Shown: positions 10,505 to 21,172, counted from the stretch's first letter. The stretch is DNA of 64,000 nt from Thecaphora thlaspeos (GCA_900291925.1 UWYS01000006.1:744001-808000); one strand, 5' to 3'. The notes: generated by a model from the letters alone, not told the origin. Made by a program: numbers and translations.

Positions 10505-11971
10505 CTAAAAGCACCAGCCTGGGTTCTCCTTGCAGTTCTGCAGGCGCTGGCTCCAGAACATCCAGCCAGCCGTCGTCGTCTCCCAGACATTCCGCTGCGC
10601 CTCGCAAAAGTCGCGCTGTGCCGCGTCGCGGTCGGCGCCCTTGATCCCCTTGAGTGAGCTCCCGGCGAGCGCGCATGACCACTCGCCAACGATCAGGTTG
10701 CGGCGCGCCTTGGCCGAGGCCGCCTCAAACTCGCTCATGATCTGGCCGTCGAGCTGCGAAATGTGGCCCTGAGCGGTCGTCGCCTGATCCGAGTCGGTGT
10801 AAACATAGTACGAGTGGTGGTCCGAGATTACGAAATCGGAGCGCTTGGCGACGAAGTTGGCGCCCTTTTTAAGGACAAAGGCGTCATGGAAGTAGAGCGG
10901 GAGGGTGGCCGCGTAGGGCGATGATTTGCGCATCGCGTCCATCGCTGTAGGAAGCCAGTCCCAGTACGGGTCGCGGTTCTGCGGCTCGTTGAGCAACTGG
11001 ATTCCGATGACGTTGGTGACGTCCGAGATCTCTTTGGCGAGCCAGACGAGGAGCTCGGTCGTCAGTCCTTCGTTGTAACTGTTGTACCACTCGATGTTGC
11101 CGTCGGAGAGGCCAGAGTGCGCCTGTCCATTCTGCGAGCCGTAGGCGCCGTGGAGGTCGACAATGACGCCGATGTCGTACTTGGCCGCCCAGTTGATCGC
11201 CCGGGCAATGTAGCGCCAGCTGAACTGGTAGACGCTCTTGTACTTATCGAAAGGACTCGAGTGACAGAACGTCGGGCCAACCGACCAGTATCCGATTGGC
11301 AGGCGGATCGTGTTGATCCCCATTTCGGCAAAACCTTTAAAGTCGTCCTCGGTGAAGAACGTGTCCCAGTGCTGCTCCATGTAGGCGCGGGCGCTCTTTA
11401 GGCCATCAGCCGAGCCGCCAAAGCCGTCGAGGATGTCGAACTCGGCCTGCTTGCTCCCGGTGGCGCACGACATAAAGTCGGCCTCCATCCAGCCCTCCTG
11501 GACGAACCAGGTGCCGAGGTTGACGCCCTGCTGCTGGCGGTACCGCATCACGGTAGCCTTGACCGGGTCAAATGCGGGAAAGACGGGTGGCGGGAGGTTG
11601 GACCAGCCTCCCTTGGGCGTGTACTCCTCCGAGTAAGGGCACTGGCCCGGGCCGACCTTTTTGCCGTTGACGAACTTGTGGCCCTGTACGGTGCCGTTGG
11701 CGGTGACGGGAACAAAGAGGGTCGATGGCTCACCCCAGTCCGCCACGGAGTGGGTAGCGCCGTACGAGTCAGTTGCGTTGGCGAGCTGCACTTTGAAGCT
11801 GTAGCCGCGGCCGAGGTCGGCCTCCTGCCGTCCTTCGCCGCTGTAGATGGCCGAGAGGGGCTGGGTCGCATTGGATGTCGGGAGCTGAGGAATGGGCTTG
11901 TAGTTGGCGGCTGCGAGCGAAAGGGCGCTGGCCAGGGTGCCGAAGTCGCTGTTTCTCGGGACCAGTCGCAT
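10505..11971 (-). CDS. GH5 (subfamily 9-like) exo-beta-1,3-glucanase
   Basis: One exon of 488 codons. Motifs in order are GVNLGTWFVQEGWM (entry strand), NTIRLPIGYW, IVDLHGAYGSQNG, LLNEPQN with the acid/base Glu329, DHHSYYVYT, and VGEWSCAL with the nucleophile Glu430. The domain closes with AGWMFWSQRL...NPGWCF. The N-terminus has a short basic start and a hydrophobic GTLASALSLAAA, a weak secretion signal. From family knowledge such enzymes trim beta-1,3-glucan in the cell wall or outside the cell, releasing glucose. The annotated stop (TTT TAG) falls where I would expect the domain's last basic segment, and the frame continues downstream (see the next-door extension), so the true protein may be longer. 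No intron is seen; the nearest GT bases upstream of TTTTAG are poor donors inside conserved sequence. Confidence 0.9.
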   Translation of the reverse strand: MRLVPRNSDFGTLASALSLAAANYKPIPQLPTSNATQPLSAIYSGEGRQEADLGRGYSFKVQLANATDSYGATHSVADWGEPSTLFVPVTANGTVQGHKFVNGKKVGPGQCPYSEEYTPKGGWSNLPPPVFPAFDPVKATVMRYRQQQGVNLGTWFVQEGWMEADFMSCATGSKQAEFDILDGFGGSADGLKSARAYMEQHWDTFFTEDDFKGFAEMGINTIRLPIGYWSVGPTFCHSSPFDKYKSVYQFSWRYIARAINWAAKYDIGVIVDLHGAYGSQNGQAHSGLSDGNIEWYNSYNEGLTTELLVWLAKEISDVTNVIGIQLLNEPQNRDPYWDWLPTAMDAMRKSSPYAATLPLYFHDAFVLKKGANFVAKRSDFVISDHHSYYVYTDSDQATTAQGHISQLDGQIMSEFEAASAKARRNLIVGEWSCALAGSSLKGIKGADRDAAQRDFCEAQRNVWETTTAGWMFWSQRLQNCKENPGWCF

Positions 11972-13115
11972 GGCTGCTGCGTAGGGCGGCGGCGGCTAAG
12001 ACGCTGGTCGTTCGCGTTGACTGCTGGGGTCCTTGCAAGGGGACGCTGTTGAAGTGGATGTCGACCAGCGACAGTGGGGCAGAAAGAGCTGGAAGGAAAG
12101 TGACGAAGAGGCCCCAGGCCGATATAGAAGATGACGGGAAAAGAGAGTGTAGGTGGACCTGCCCGAAGAGAAAGGCGCCGACGTCGACCTGTACGAAGGC
12201 AAGGGAAACAAGAGAAGCGGCAGCGAACGGTGGGACCAAAAGGATGAATGGAAAGATGGTGGAGGGAAGGAGGAAGAAGGAGACGGAGGCTCGAGAAGGT
12301 ATCGCTGCTGGCTATGTACCTACGGCGCGCTCGAGCAAAGGGGAGCCGGACGGCCAGATGATCTGCCGTCGTTTGGGACTGGGCACGCTCGAGGAAGGTG
12401 GAACGTCAGTCATCATGGCGGGCGAAGGCCGCGGCGTGTGCGTCTGCGATGGGCGACGTGCTCGATCTGGCGAGGGCATCCTGGGAGAGGGTAGGAGGAG
12501 GAGGGCAATTTGGTTCCTGGAGGCAGTGTGAGCTCTGTTTGGGCCGAGCAGGATTCGTCATGAAGCTGTGCGGTAAGGCAAGTAGTATGTACACAGGTCA
12601 GATGCTGACTTCTCATAGGATCGAGATCAGCGAGAGCAGGCCGCAAGGCAGGCAGGCAGGCGTGCGGCAGTCATCGAGCGATGGGCAAGAAGATGGTCGA
12701 AGGGCCGCGCCTCGCACCAGATGGCAGGGTCGGGCTTGGCGTCGCTTTTCCGGAGAGACAGACACTGTGGCGGAGCACTAGAGTGCGGAGGGATTTCTCG
12801 GGAGCCGTGTGAACATCAACATCCAGCACGACACTGAGTGACGTCGGAGGAATCATGGGAAAGCACGGCGCCGCTTGACAAATGGTGACTGGGATAGAAG
12901 TGATATGGCGCGATGGATGTACGCGTCGCCGTCTGGGTGGAGCAGTGGGCGGCAAGCAAGCAACGGTCGAATGGGTACTGCAAATGTAAGTAGCTAGCTG
13001 GCTGGTCGTCGGTATCGCGCGAAGAGCAGGCAATGGCTTGGCGATGAATGCGACGTGGGGTGGCAACTGTATGCACGAAAGGCAGATGCTGCGCTATGGA
13101 TTGAAGATTGTGGAT

Positions 13116-13144
13116 GTGGCGGTGGCGGTGGCGGTGGCGGTGGC
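13116..13144. repeat. (GGCGGT)n microsatellite
   Basis: Near-perfect hexamer repeat of about 4.5 units in the gene-free stretch; no coding context. Confidence 0.8.
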
Positions 13145-13611
13145 AAGAAGGAAGGCCCGCGCAGTGTTGGATCTTTCTTTGCGACGTGTCAGCGTGCAGC
13201 GCGAGGCCGTCGCCCTCGGATCTCGGAAGCTAAGCCGCCGGCGTGCAGCTCAGCTCAGGCTAACGCGTGATGCTTTGTGCTTTGTGCTCCACCTTCGTTC
13301 GTCCTTGACAGCGGTAGACGCCGCCCTAAAGCAGCCCTCGGTGCCCTGCTCGCGGCACCGAGATGCTCAGATGGCCGCTCGGCAGAGACAAAGGCCGGGC
13401 GAGAGCCGGACGTTTTTGTTTGCGACTAAGCTAGTGTTGCACCCTGCTCTTACGCGGCTCGGGTGATCCGGCCGGCCGTGCCTGGCTGGAAACAAGGACA
13501 ACCGGAGAGCGTCCGCCATTCGGATTTGACCCCTGGTGTTGGGTGATCTTACATAGCAGGCCGTGCTCACCGGTCGAGTGTCTCAAGCCAAGGGTCGAGC
13601 CGGAGCACAAA

Positions 13612-13663
13612 GGTTGTAGCCGTGGGTTGTAGCCGTGGGTTGTAGCCGTGGGTTGTAGCCGTG
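13612..13663. repeat. 13-bp tandem repeat, four perfect copies
   Basis: GGTTGTAGCCGTG repeats exactly four times head to tail (13612-13624, 13625-13637, 13638-13650, 13651-13663) and then breaks into GGCACGG. It lies about 400 bp upstream of the SDR gene start. Confidence 0.95.
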
Positions 13664-14056
13664 GGCACGGCGGGCGGCCGGCGCCGCTCACTGACGCTGG
13701 TGACTGTGACTCTCAGGTCTGCCTGCTGGCTAGCCAGGCTCGGAAGTCGGATTTGGCCGTCCCATCCCCTGAAGCACGCAGGTGCAGCGTCGTCCACGCT
13801 AGTTGCCGCCTGGCCGTGAGGAGGCCACACACACTGGACTGGGCCAGAGCGGCCGCTCACCTCGTCCAAGAATGATCGGACCCATTTGCACCCCGCGCCC
13901 TTACCCTCGCACTCTGCCTCGTTTTCATCTTTTTGGCCCTCATCCTCGTCGTCTTCGTCCTTCTCCCATCTCCTCGCTCACCGGACCAGCCACTCACCAT
14001 CCCCTCCCCTTTCCTTGCCTCGCCTTGGCGATCGACATACCATCCTACCGGCCGCC

Positions 14057-15993
14057 ATGACGCAGCTACCGCCCCAGGTGTCCGTTCTTATCCTCGGTGA
14101 GCGCCCATCCCCTCTCGGCTCGCTGGCGACCTTGGCGCCACCTGTGCATCTGACACACCCTCCTCATCTCTTCCGTACCGCCTCCTTTCGCATCCTCGCC
14201 CAGGCGGCCTCGTACATCTCGCCAGGCCGCTCGTATGCTTCCTCGTAAACAGCGACACCGACCCCTCCTGGAACGGCCCAAAGATTAGCCACATACGCAT
14301 GGCAGACAAGTTCCTCGTCGCTTCCGAGGCCAGCACAACGTATGTCGCATCAGCCCAAACACCTCCGCCCTCCTGCCGCCCTTTGTCGCCCTCGCTCTAA
14401 CATTGTTGGCCTAGGCTCGCCCGCCCTCCCGCTTCCACTTCCGCTTCACCTCCGCCCTTCAACACCTGGCAGGCACATCGACCCGGACACGCGCCAAGCC
14501 CTCAAGGACCCCCGCGTAGAGTACAAGCAGGTCAATCTCAACGTTCCCGGTGAGCGGCCTGCCCGCTGAAAGCCCAGCGATATTAGCGCCTCCTGACGCC
14601 CTTCACCCGTTTCACCGAACCCCCCCCCCTGCGTCGTCGTCGTGCGGCCGCGCCAACAGCCAACGTCGAGAAAATCTACGAGAACCCGCATGGAGGCACC
14701 TACGACATCGTCTTTGACTTCACGGGCGAAGGCGTGCTCCCCATCATTCTCCCGGAGGAGCTCCTCATCGAGCGCACCGTCAAGCTCGCCCGCGCCCTCG
14801 CCGCCGAGTCAAAGCGCCGCAACGTCCGCGCCCACATTCGCGACACGACCTGCTTCATGACAGTCTCGCCCGACGCCGTACCCGCAAAGGAGAGCGACGT
14901 CCCCAGGCCAAAGACGATCCGCGCTTACTGGTGGTACGAGGCAGAGCGCGCCGCCGCCAGCGTCGCTGGCCTCAACCTCGCAATCACCCGTCCAGCCCAG
15001 GTTATTGGTCCGCACCTCTACCACAGCCCGGCGACGGCGCGCGTCATGCTCGGCAAGCTCTACGAGTACAGCAAGGAGCCGATGAAGTGGCTCTGGGGTC
15101 CCGAACTGCGCATCCACACGCTCTGGTCGACCGACTGGTGCAGGGCTGCGTGGCGCATCGCCCTCTGGACTGCACAGCGCGATAGGGAGGCGGGCGATCG
15201 CGAGGCGGGTGAACAGCTCCCGCCAGTCCAGATGAAGGACAAGGTCCAAGCCACGTTGCGCGAGAAGGTGGGAGAGGGCTGCTGCCCGCGCGATCAGACG
15301 CCCGTCGCGCCCATCTTCAACATTGTCGACGACGAAGATATGACGCAGTGAGTGCGCAGGCCCGTCTACCGGCCTGCCTCGTTGCCGGCGGCTGATCTGC
15401 CGGTCTACTGAGAGCAATAACTCACTTTGCCTTTCTTGGCCTCCCTCCATACCCGCTTGTTGCGCCTTGCGCGTCTCTCTCTTTCCCCGCCCCGCCCCAC
15501 TCCGGCAGAGGCAAGCTGATCAAAGTGATCGGCGACTACTACAAGATCAAGGTGGGCTTCGTCACTGCCGCCATCAACGCTTGGGCGCGCCTGAACCTTT
15601 CGAGCGTGGTCGACGAGGTCAACGAGAAGCACGCCGCCATCGCCGAAGAGTACCTCCAGAAGTTCAGTGTCGACAAGCCAGCCAACACACATCTGACGGC
15701 CTTCCAGGACCCGGACGCGCTGGCCAATTGCGCCATTGCCCTGGACAACGCCAAGGTCAAGAGGACGACTGGGTGGAAGCCCGAGGTGCACATCGACACG
15801 TCCCGGCTGGAAGAGATAATAGACGCCTGGAGGCAGGCTGGAGCGTGGAGTGAGTCTTTCAAAAAAAAAGCGCAACGTGCCTTTGAACGGGGCACCCGCC
15901 CGCGCGACCGGTCCAACTGGTGCTGCTGCGGCTGTAGACGAATGCCGGGAGCTGACGTTCCCTCCCGCAATTGCCGCTGGCCCTGCCGCTTGA
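14057..15993 (+). CDS. NAD-dependent epimerase/dehydratase-like SDR protein
   Basis: Six exons: 14057-14096, 14204-14339, 14473-14549, 14660-15347, 15509-15849 and 15938-15993. All phases agree and give 445 aa; the last, short exon is the least certain. The N-terminus VSVLILGGLVHLARPLVCFLV is a Rossmann first strand and glycine turn. Later come TYDIVFDFTGE, RAHIRDTTCFMTVS and LNLAITRPAQVIGPHLY, the R-P-x-x-V-x-G-P block typical of extended SDRs. The catalytic Y-x-x-x-K position reads YEAER at about residue 177, so Arg replaces Lys. No substrate can be assigned; similar uncharacterised epimerase-like proteins occur across fungi. C-terminal GWKPEVHIDTSRLEEIIDAW resembles the closing helix of epimerases. 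Gene ends face to face with the RS-rich gene downstream. Confidence 0.8.
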
Positions 15994-16308
15994 GCAGTCG
16001 ACAACTGAGGCTACCACCTTCGAGATCATCGCGCCGCACTAGGAATGCCCCGGTCATCTGCTCTGTGCGCCAGCCGCCCTGTCCACTATGCCTCGCCGGT
16101 GGTCCCGGACTATCCCCATGTTCCTATCCTGTGTTCCTCTAATCTGCCTGGACCCCAGCGCTCCCGCACACTCGGCAAACAGAAGGCCGCGCCGATGTAC
16201 GCCGCCTGCCGGGAAGCTACATGTGTACTTGCGGCTGCCAAGCATAGCGCGCGTCTTACTGCATCCAAGCGGTATCATGCAATCACGGATCTGCTCCGTG
16301 CGGAAGAA
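15994..16308. other. short convergent intergenic region
   Basis: Lies between two genes pointing at each other. I see no gene, repeat or RNA in it; it presumably holds both 3' ends. Confidence 0.4.
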
Positions 16309-17412
16309 TCAGAAGGACATGTGTTTGCCTAGATCCCACTCGCGTACCGTTGCCTTATTCGTTGGAGGTGAGGGCGGAGGTGGTGGTGAGGGACTGCGTC
16401 GAGGACGGCGGGAGCGATGCGACCTGTGTCGGTCCTTTGTGTGGGCGCCGCCGTCTCGATCCCTGTGCGAAGACGATGTGTCGTGCCTGTCGCTGTGACG
16501 TCGCGTGTGATGTCGGGGGCTGCGTCTGTCCTCTTTCGATCCTGGCGAGCGTGATCGAGAAGGAGAAGGAGAACGACGTCGAGAAGTCGGCGACCTGGAG
16601 CGGTGTCGCCTTTGCTCCATGGTGCTGCTCGAGCGGTGTCGATGTCCGTCGGCGGTAGACGGGTGGATGTCCACCTCTCTTTGCCTTTGGCGTTTGCGTC
16701 GTTTCTCCTCTCGTCTGCTTCGTATTCGATGCCTCTCCTCTTTCCTCCGCCTCTTTGCTTCTGCCTCTTGAGATTGGTGAGGAGAGGAAGTATCGACAAG
16801 CCTTTCCCACGCACCGTCGGCGTCGTCGTGTAGAATAGAGATGTTTGGATCGGTCACGTCTTCGAGAGTCACGTCGAGAGAAGGATCGTACGTGGCAGAA
16901 AAATATTTGTCCATCTTGGACGAGTATTGCGGCGGTGCTGCGAAACAGCGGGAAGAGGAGGTGGATATATGCTCATCCTGTTCGTCCGTTTGTGATGTTT
17001 CATCATATGTCGTCGTCGGTGGACGGTCGTTGTCCTCTTGGTTCTTGAATTTACCCCTTGACTTGGCCTGGCCTTGTTCTAGCCGGCTCCTATTCGCCGT
17101 CTGCGCATCCCTCTCCTGCCGCCTGATGACTGCCTGGTTATGTCGCTCTACACTCGTCAGAACCGACGTTAGGAATCTCTTGTTGTATACTTTTGGCGCC
17201 GAAGTCTGATCCGAGGTGGCGAAGGAGGAGGAGGAGGAGGGTTGCGCATCGAGGTAGGCCGATATGCCCTGTCTGGAGTAGGCAGAGGCTTTCGACGTGG
17301 ATTCAGAGAGGATCAGAGAGGTGATGTAGGAGTCGATCTCGGAGGCGGGGAGAGAGGAGGGGAGGGAGGAGATGTATGAGTGCGAGCGCGAGGGGGTGGG
17401 GGAGGGTGGCAT
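16309..17412 (-). CDS. Arg/Ser-rich protein, probable RNA-processing factor, unassigned
   Basis: Single exon, 367 aa, ATG at 17412. The N-terminal third (EIDSYITSLILSESTSKASA, then KVYNKRFLTSVLTSVERHNQ) looks ordered and helical. The middle is acidic/Ser-rich. The last 170 residues form an RS domain with many SR, RSR and SPSRSRSPG motifs plus HRHR stretches. The end, VREWDLGKHMSF, is a short conserved-looking tail after a poly-Pro run. RS domains usually mark splicing or mRNP proteins in the nucleus; that role here is inference from composition. I do not recognise the exact family. It shares a divergent promoter with AAR2, itself a splicing factor gene. Confidence 0.7.
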   Translation of the reverse strand: MPPSPTPSRSHSYISSLPSSLPASEIDSYITSLILSESTSKASAYSRQGISAYLDAQPSSSSSFATSDQTSAPKVYNKRFLTSVLTSVERHNQAVIRRQERDAQTANRSRLEQGQAKSRGKFKNQEDNDRPPTTTYDETSQTDEQDEHISTSSSRCFAAPPQYSSKMDKYFSATYDPSLDVTLEDVTDPNISILHDDADGAWERLVDTSSPHQSQEAEAKRRRKEERHRIRSRREEKRRKRQRQREVDIHPSTADGHRHRSSSTMEQRRHRSRSPTSRRRSPSPSRSRSPGSKEDRRSPRHHTRRHSDRHDTSSSHRDRDGGAHTKDRHRSHRSRRPRRSPSPPPPPSPPTNKATVREWDLGKHMSF

Positions 17413-17432
17413 GGTGGGTGTGGTGGTGGCGG

Positions 17433-17457
17433 TGATGGTGATGGTGATGGTGATGGT
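17433..17457. repeat. (GATGGT)n microsatellite in the divergent promoter
   Basis: About four units of GGTGAT/GATGGT lie just upstream of the RS-rich gene's start codon, in the 275-bp gap shared with AAR2. Confidence 0.75.
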
Positions 17458-17687
17458 GGCGCGCAGCAGAGAAGGCCCGCGCGCGAGGGCGATGTGGAGT
17501 TTTTTCGCTGGCTTTGTCAGCGACTTTATTTTGTCTGCTGTGCTCCCACGCGCCGTGCCATTTGCGTGTCACTTTCCTCTTCCCTGCCCGACCCACACAA
17601 CGCACCCTTGCTCTTACCTCCTTCCATCACTGCACAATCCTTGTCATCCGGCTTTTCCCCGCGTCCCTCTTCCCCACGCACACCACG

Positions 17688-18116
17688 ATGCCAACACAGC
17701 TCACACAAGCACAGGCACAACACCTCTTCTCCACCCACGCCTTCCTCCTCATCTCAGGTCTCCCACCGCGCACGCAGCTAACGATAGACGCCCACTCCAC
17801 CTCCTACCTCACCGAATCCACCTTCCAAGGCATCAAACTGATCCCGCCCGGATGGCACTGTCTTTCCTGGGGCGTTCCCTCCACCTCTTTCTCCAGCCAT
17901 ACCGTCAATGACACCGACGGATCACGCCAGCAAGGAGGGGAGGGAGGAGGAGGAGTGGGTGCGTTTGGCGTGAGGAACATCTTCCTACGTCACTTTTCAC
18001 CGGGCGAAGTGGTGCTCCGTCGTTTCGACGCCGTCAACGAGGAGCTCGTCCTGCCGCCCACTTTGACAGAGACCGCAGCCATTCCGACGACAGCAGGGAC
18101 GAAACGCACCAATCTA

Positions 18117-18147
<31 letters not shown>

Positions 18148-19334
18148 TTTCCTCTTCTGATCAGCCGCAAGATCCACCGACGGTACTTTCAAAAGAGTAC
18201 CTACAGACCATCGACGCACACCTCCTCGTGTACCCAGAGCAAGCACTGGCCAAATGGCGCAGAGCTACCAAGTGGCTGAGCAGCGAAGAGGGTGGCAAGG
18301 TGGTCGCTCGTGTAGTTGGGATGCAAGCGGGGAGTGGAGACGTGATGGTCGATAGCATGGCGGCTGGATCCGATATTGAGGTAGATGCAGGTGACGGCGG
18401 TAGGGGAAAGAGGACGTGGGGCAAACCGAGACCCCCACAGGAGAGGCAAGAGGGGGAAGATATGGAAAAGTTTGAAGCCCTGCTGCCCTCTGACGAGGAC
18501 GAAGAGGGCGTCGGCGCGGAGGCAGGACGAAAGCGAAAACGCGACCCCATCACCACGACCCCTCCGTTGACCAGCGGATATGATGGAGACGAAGAGGAGG
18601 ACGATCCGACGCTGCGCTTTACGACCTTCGACCTGAAACGAAGCTGGCCGCCTGGATCCACGGGCGAGACCCTGACGCGATGGAGTCGCGACAAGAGCTA
18701 CCTGCTCACCGAGGTGCTACGTCGCTCTTCCACCTTCCCCACGTCGACGGACGGCGACGCAGCAGGGTACGCCGGACTGATGTGCGAGGTGGAACTAGCC
18801 TTCCTTCTCTTCCACCTGTCGTACAACCACCACGCCTTGACGGTATGGACGGATATGATATCTCTCTTCTGCCTCTCTCCTTCGTTCATCGGCGCATCGA
18901 ACGGGTGGTCGATCCATCCCTCTTCCCTACCCTCTTCACTTCCTTCGCAATCCAACCAGACCCACACCACGAATAAACCGACATTACAACCACACACAGC
19001 CTTCCTGCGCACCCTCGCAGCACAATTCGACCTACTACCTTCTTCCTTCTGGACAGACCAAGAAAGCGGGAAGGACGAAGCTAACCTCGTCCGACAGCTC
19101 GAGACGCTACGCGCGAACATCGGAAGGGCCCTCATATCTCGTACCGTCGTATCGAACGAGGCAGAAGGCGAGGATAGAGGGGCGGAACTGATAGCGGCAT
19201 GGCGACATTTGTCCTACCTCGTCAAGACGAGGTTTGGTTGGGATCTAGATAGAAGATTGGACGAAGAAAAAGAGGTAGATGATGATTTAGAGGCGGAAGA
19301 GGGGGAGGATGCGCCTATTGTCGTGGAGCTTTGA
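17688..19334 (+). CDS. AAR2: AAR2 splicing factor homologue (U5 snRNP assembly)
   Basis: Single exon. The ATG at 17688 is chosen because the frame upstream is promoter-like; the product is 548 aa. The N-terminal AAR2 pattern is clear: FLLISGLPPRTQLTIDAHS, GIKLIPPGWHCLSWG, and FGVRNIFLRHFSPGEVVLRRFD. The C-terminal helical domain includes CEVELAFLLFHLSYNHHALT and AFLRTLAAQFDLLP. From family knowledge Aar2 binds Prp8 in place of Brr2 during U5 snRNP maturation and acts in both cytoplasm and nucleus. It is longer than yeast (about 355 aa) and human (about 384 aa) AAR2 because of an inserted acidic, Lys/Arg-patched linker between the domains (about residues 250-310) and a poly-Arg run near residue 145. 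Confidence 0.88.
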
Positions 19335-19479
19335 CCTTGTCGCTCCGTCCGTCCCTCTGTCGTTCCGTCTCTCTCTCGCAATCACTCATCATTCTGTTTT
19401 GTTACGACGGTATCATTTGTCGTTGTAAGAAACTTGAAGCGAGGTGAGAGGAAAGAAAAAAAGGGTAAAATGACATAAA

Positions 19480-19597
19480 AACCGCAACACCCAGGATTCC
19501 CGCGTGGTCCCCCACCGCAGTACTGACTGAGCGATACCATGCTTAACTTCGCAGATCGGACGGGATGCGGTGCTTTCATGGTTCTATGGCCGCAGAT
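19480..19597 (-). rRNA. 5S ribosomal RNA, dispersed single copy
   Basis: On the minus strand the 118 bases from 19597 to 19480 give the canonical 5S layout: an ATCTGCGGCCATAG start, GCACCGCATCCCGTCCGATC, GAAGTTAAGC, GGTGGGGGACC, and TGTTGCGGTT at the end. The first and last nine bases pair as helix I with G-U wobbles. A T5 run follows directly, matching a pol III terminator. The length is exactly that of typical basidiomycete 5S. No other rRNA lies in the window, so this copy is outside an rDNA array. Confidence 0.96.
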
Positions 19598-19807
19598 AGA
19601 ATGAGAGTTGCGTGTTTAAATTATGATCAGCCGCATAGGGCTCGAGAAGGGCCGTATGCTTTCGTCATTCGTCGTAGTGCGGTCGAGACGCAGGGGGTGA
19701 TATGATGTGACGGTCTTGGTTGCTACTTGCATCGCCTCGAAGAAAGCACGGGCGCAAGATCAAAAGGACAGCTCAACGAAACAAGACAAACGGTAGTAAG
19801 GACATCT

Positions 19808-21172
19808 CTACGCCTCGACACCGCCCAGCCTGAACCTTGCGGCCACCTCGTCAAAGTTCTTTTCCAGAGCCTCGTACTCGACCAGGAGCGGATGGGCTGC
19901 GTTCGCCCTTCGCAGTTGCCTGGCGCATTTCAAAGGTAAATAAAAGACGGGGTCGGTGTAAGTCGATGACTCTGGATCGAGGCGGGGAAAAGGCAATCTC
20001 AAAGGGACTGAGGCAAACTCACGCAAGCAGCTCCGTCGAGGCGTCGTTCTTTGTCGACACACTTGCGCGGTACGATGCGAGCGCCGCTTTGTTGGCGATG
20101 ATCTCTGCGTTCTCAGGGCCCTGTGAGTATCGCAAGACGACGTGACCAAGGTGGCGAGATAGCCGTCAGCTCCCACCCCCATCCATGCGACCTTGTCAAA
20201 AGCCGGCAACTCACGAGCTGACCGGCCTCGTCGAGTTGCTTCTTTGCGCCGTCGATGTCGCCGTTGGCGGCCAGCGCCGTCGCCTTGCCGACGAGCGAGA
20301 CAACCGAGTTGACAGTCCCTGTGGCGCTCGGGTTCTGCGCTAGCTCGTCGTAGACGTAGAAGGCTTGTTGCGTCGAGCGACCGCCCTGTGCTAGGCCGAT
20401 CCAAGCTTCGATGAGCTGTGTGGATGAGCAAAGCGGGAGTTAGAAAGCCATTGGGCGAAGTGCTTCGAGAAGAACACTGCTCTGAATAGACCCACCTGGA
20501 TTAGCAGAGAGTCGTCGGCCCAAGCTCGCGCTGCCAGGTATTCCTTCTCGGCGAGGTCGATTCGGTGAATCGCAAGGAGGATATGGACGCCCAGCGCGAC
20601 ACTGTAGAGCGTGACGACGGATGGGAAGAAGACGGATCGGTTCTAGCGTGAGCTCCCGTCGTTTCGTGAAGAGGACAGCTGCGGCCCGCATAAAGAGCCT
20701 CAGACGCAGCTTGGTCCACTTACCATTCGAGCTCCTTGCTCGTCCCGCTTCCTACTCCAAGAGTCTCTAGGGCCTCCTCGGCATCTCCGTCGAGGTACAG
20801 GGCGGTAGCGGCGGCACACCTGATGAGCTGGCCCTTGTCCTCGCCTACTACGGCGTGGTCGAGGAGCTCTGTAAGGTTGACAGTCTCCTTGCTGAGGCCG
20901 TCCTGGTCCTGCTGAGAGCGTGCCTGAATGAAGCGAGCGAGCGATCGGACCGCCTCGATGTGGGGCTGCGAAGGCAGCGAAGAGAGGAGCGAGATGGCAG
21001 CGGAAGGGTTTGGCGGAGAGGCAGCGAGATGGGAGCGGGCAGCGTAGAGCAGTGTCGAAGTGGCAGTGGGGTCGGTGGAGCTGGCGGAGGAGGAGGAGGT
21101 GGCGAGGTCGATGCAGCCCTTGTATGCGCCCTGGTAGAAGAGCGACTGAACCTGGAAGAGCGAAGAGTCCAT
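19808..21172 (-). CDS. SEC28: coatomer subunit epsilon
   Basis: Five exons on the minus strand: 21172-20724, 20601-20496, 20415-20215, 20120-20023 and 19919-19808; all phases agree and give 321 aa (human COPE is 308). The protein starts MDSSLFQVQSLFYQGAYKGC, the standard epsilon-COP start. It then shows TPR-like helices (ARAWADDSLLIQLIEAWIGL, QQAFYVYDELAQNPSATG) and ends with HPLLVEYEALEKNFDEVAAR. From family knowledge it stabilises alpha-COP in the COPI coat for Golgi-to-ER transport. Introns are 80-122 bp with GTAAGT, GTGGGT and GTGAGT donors. It shares a 390-bp divergent promoter with the POF1-like gene. Confidence 0.93.

Larger units (their letters stand above)
11972..14056. other. intergenic, 2.1 kb, divergent promoters of the GH5 and SDR genes
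   Basis: Largest gene-poor stretch in the window. Frames here are short and overlap on both strands; none resembles a family I know. It contains two tandem repeats, listed separately, and C-rich leader sequence before 14057. I find no RNA gene in it. Confidence 0.5.

Noticed and set aside
9800..10507. Reassignment of TAG as a sense codon
   Set aside because: TAG ends several intact family-length genes here (thaumatin-like, SEC28, ABC exporter, SRP101, GPN3).
10505..10660. A small intron ending at TTTTAG in the GH5 gene
   Set aside because: Candidate donors (GTCTGG, GTTCTG) are poor and splicing would delete the conserved W-x-F-W and G-W-C-F region.
13612..13663. CRISPR-like repeat array
   Set aside because: Repeats are directly adjacent with no spacers and the genome is eukaryotic.
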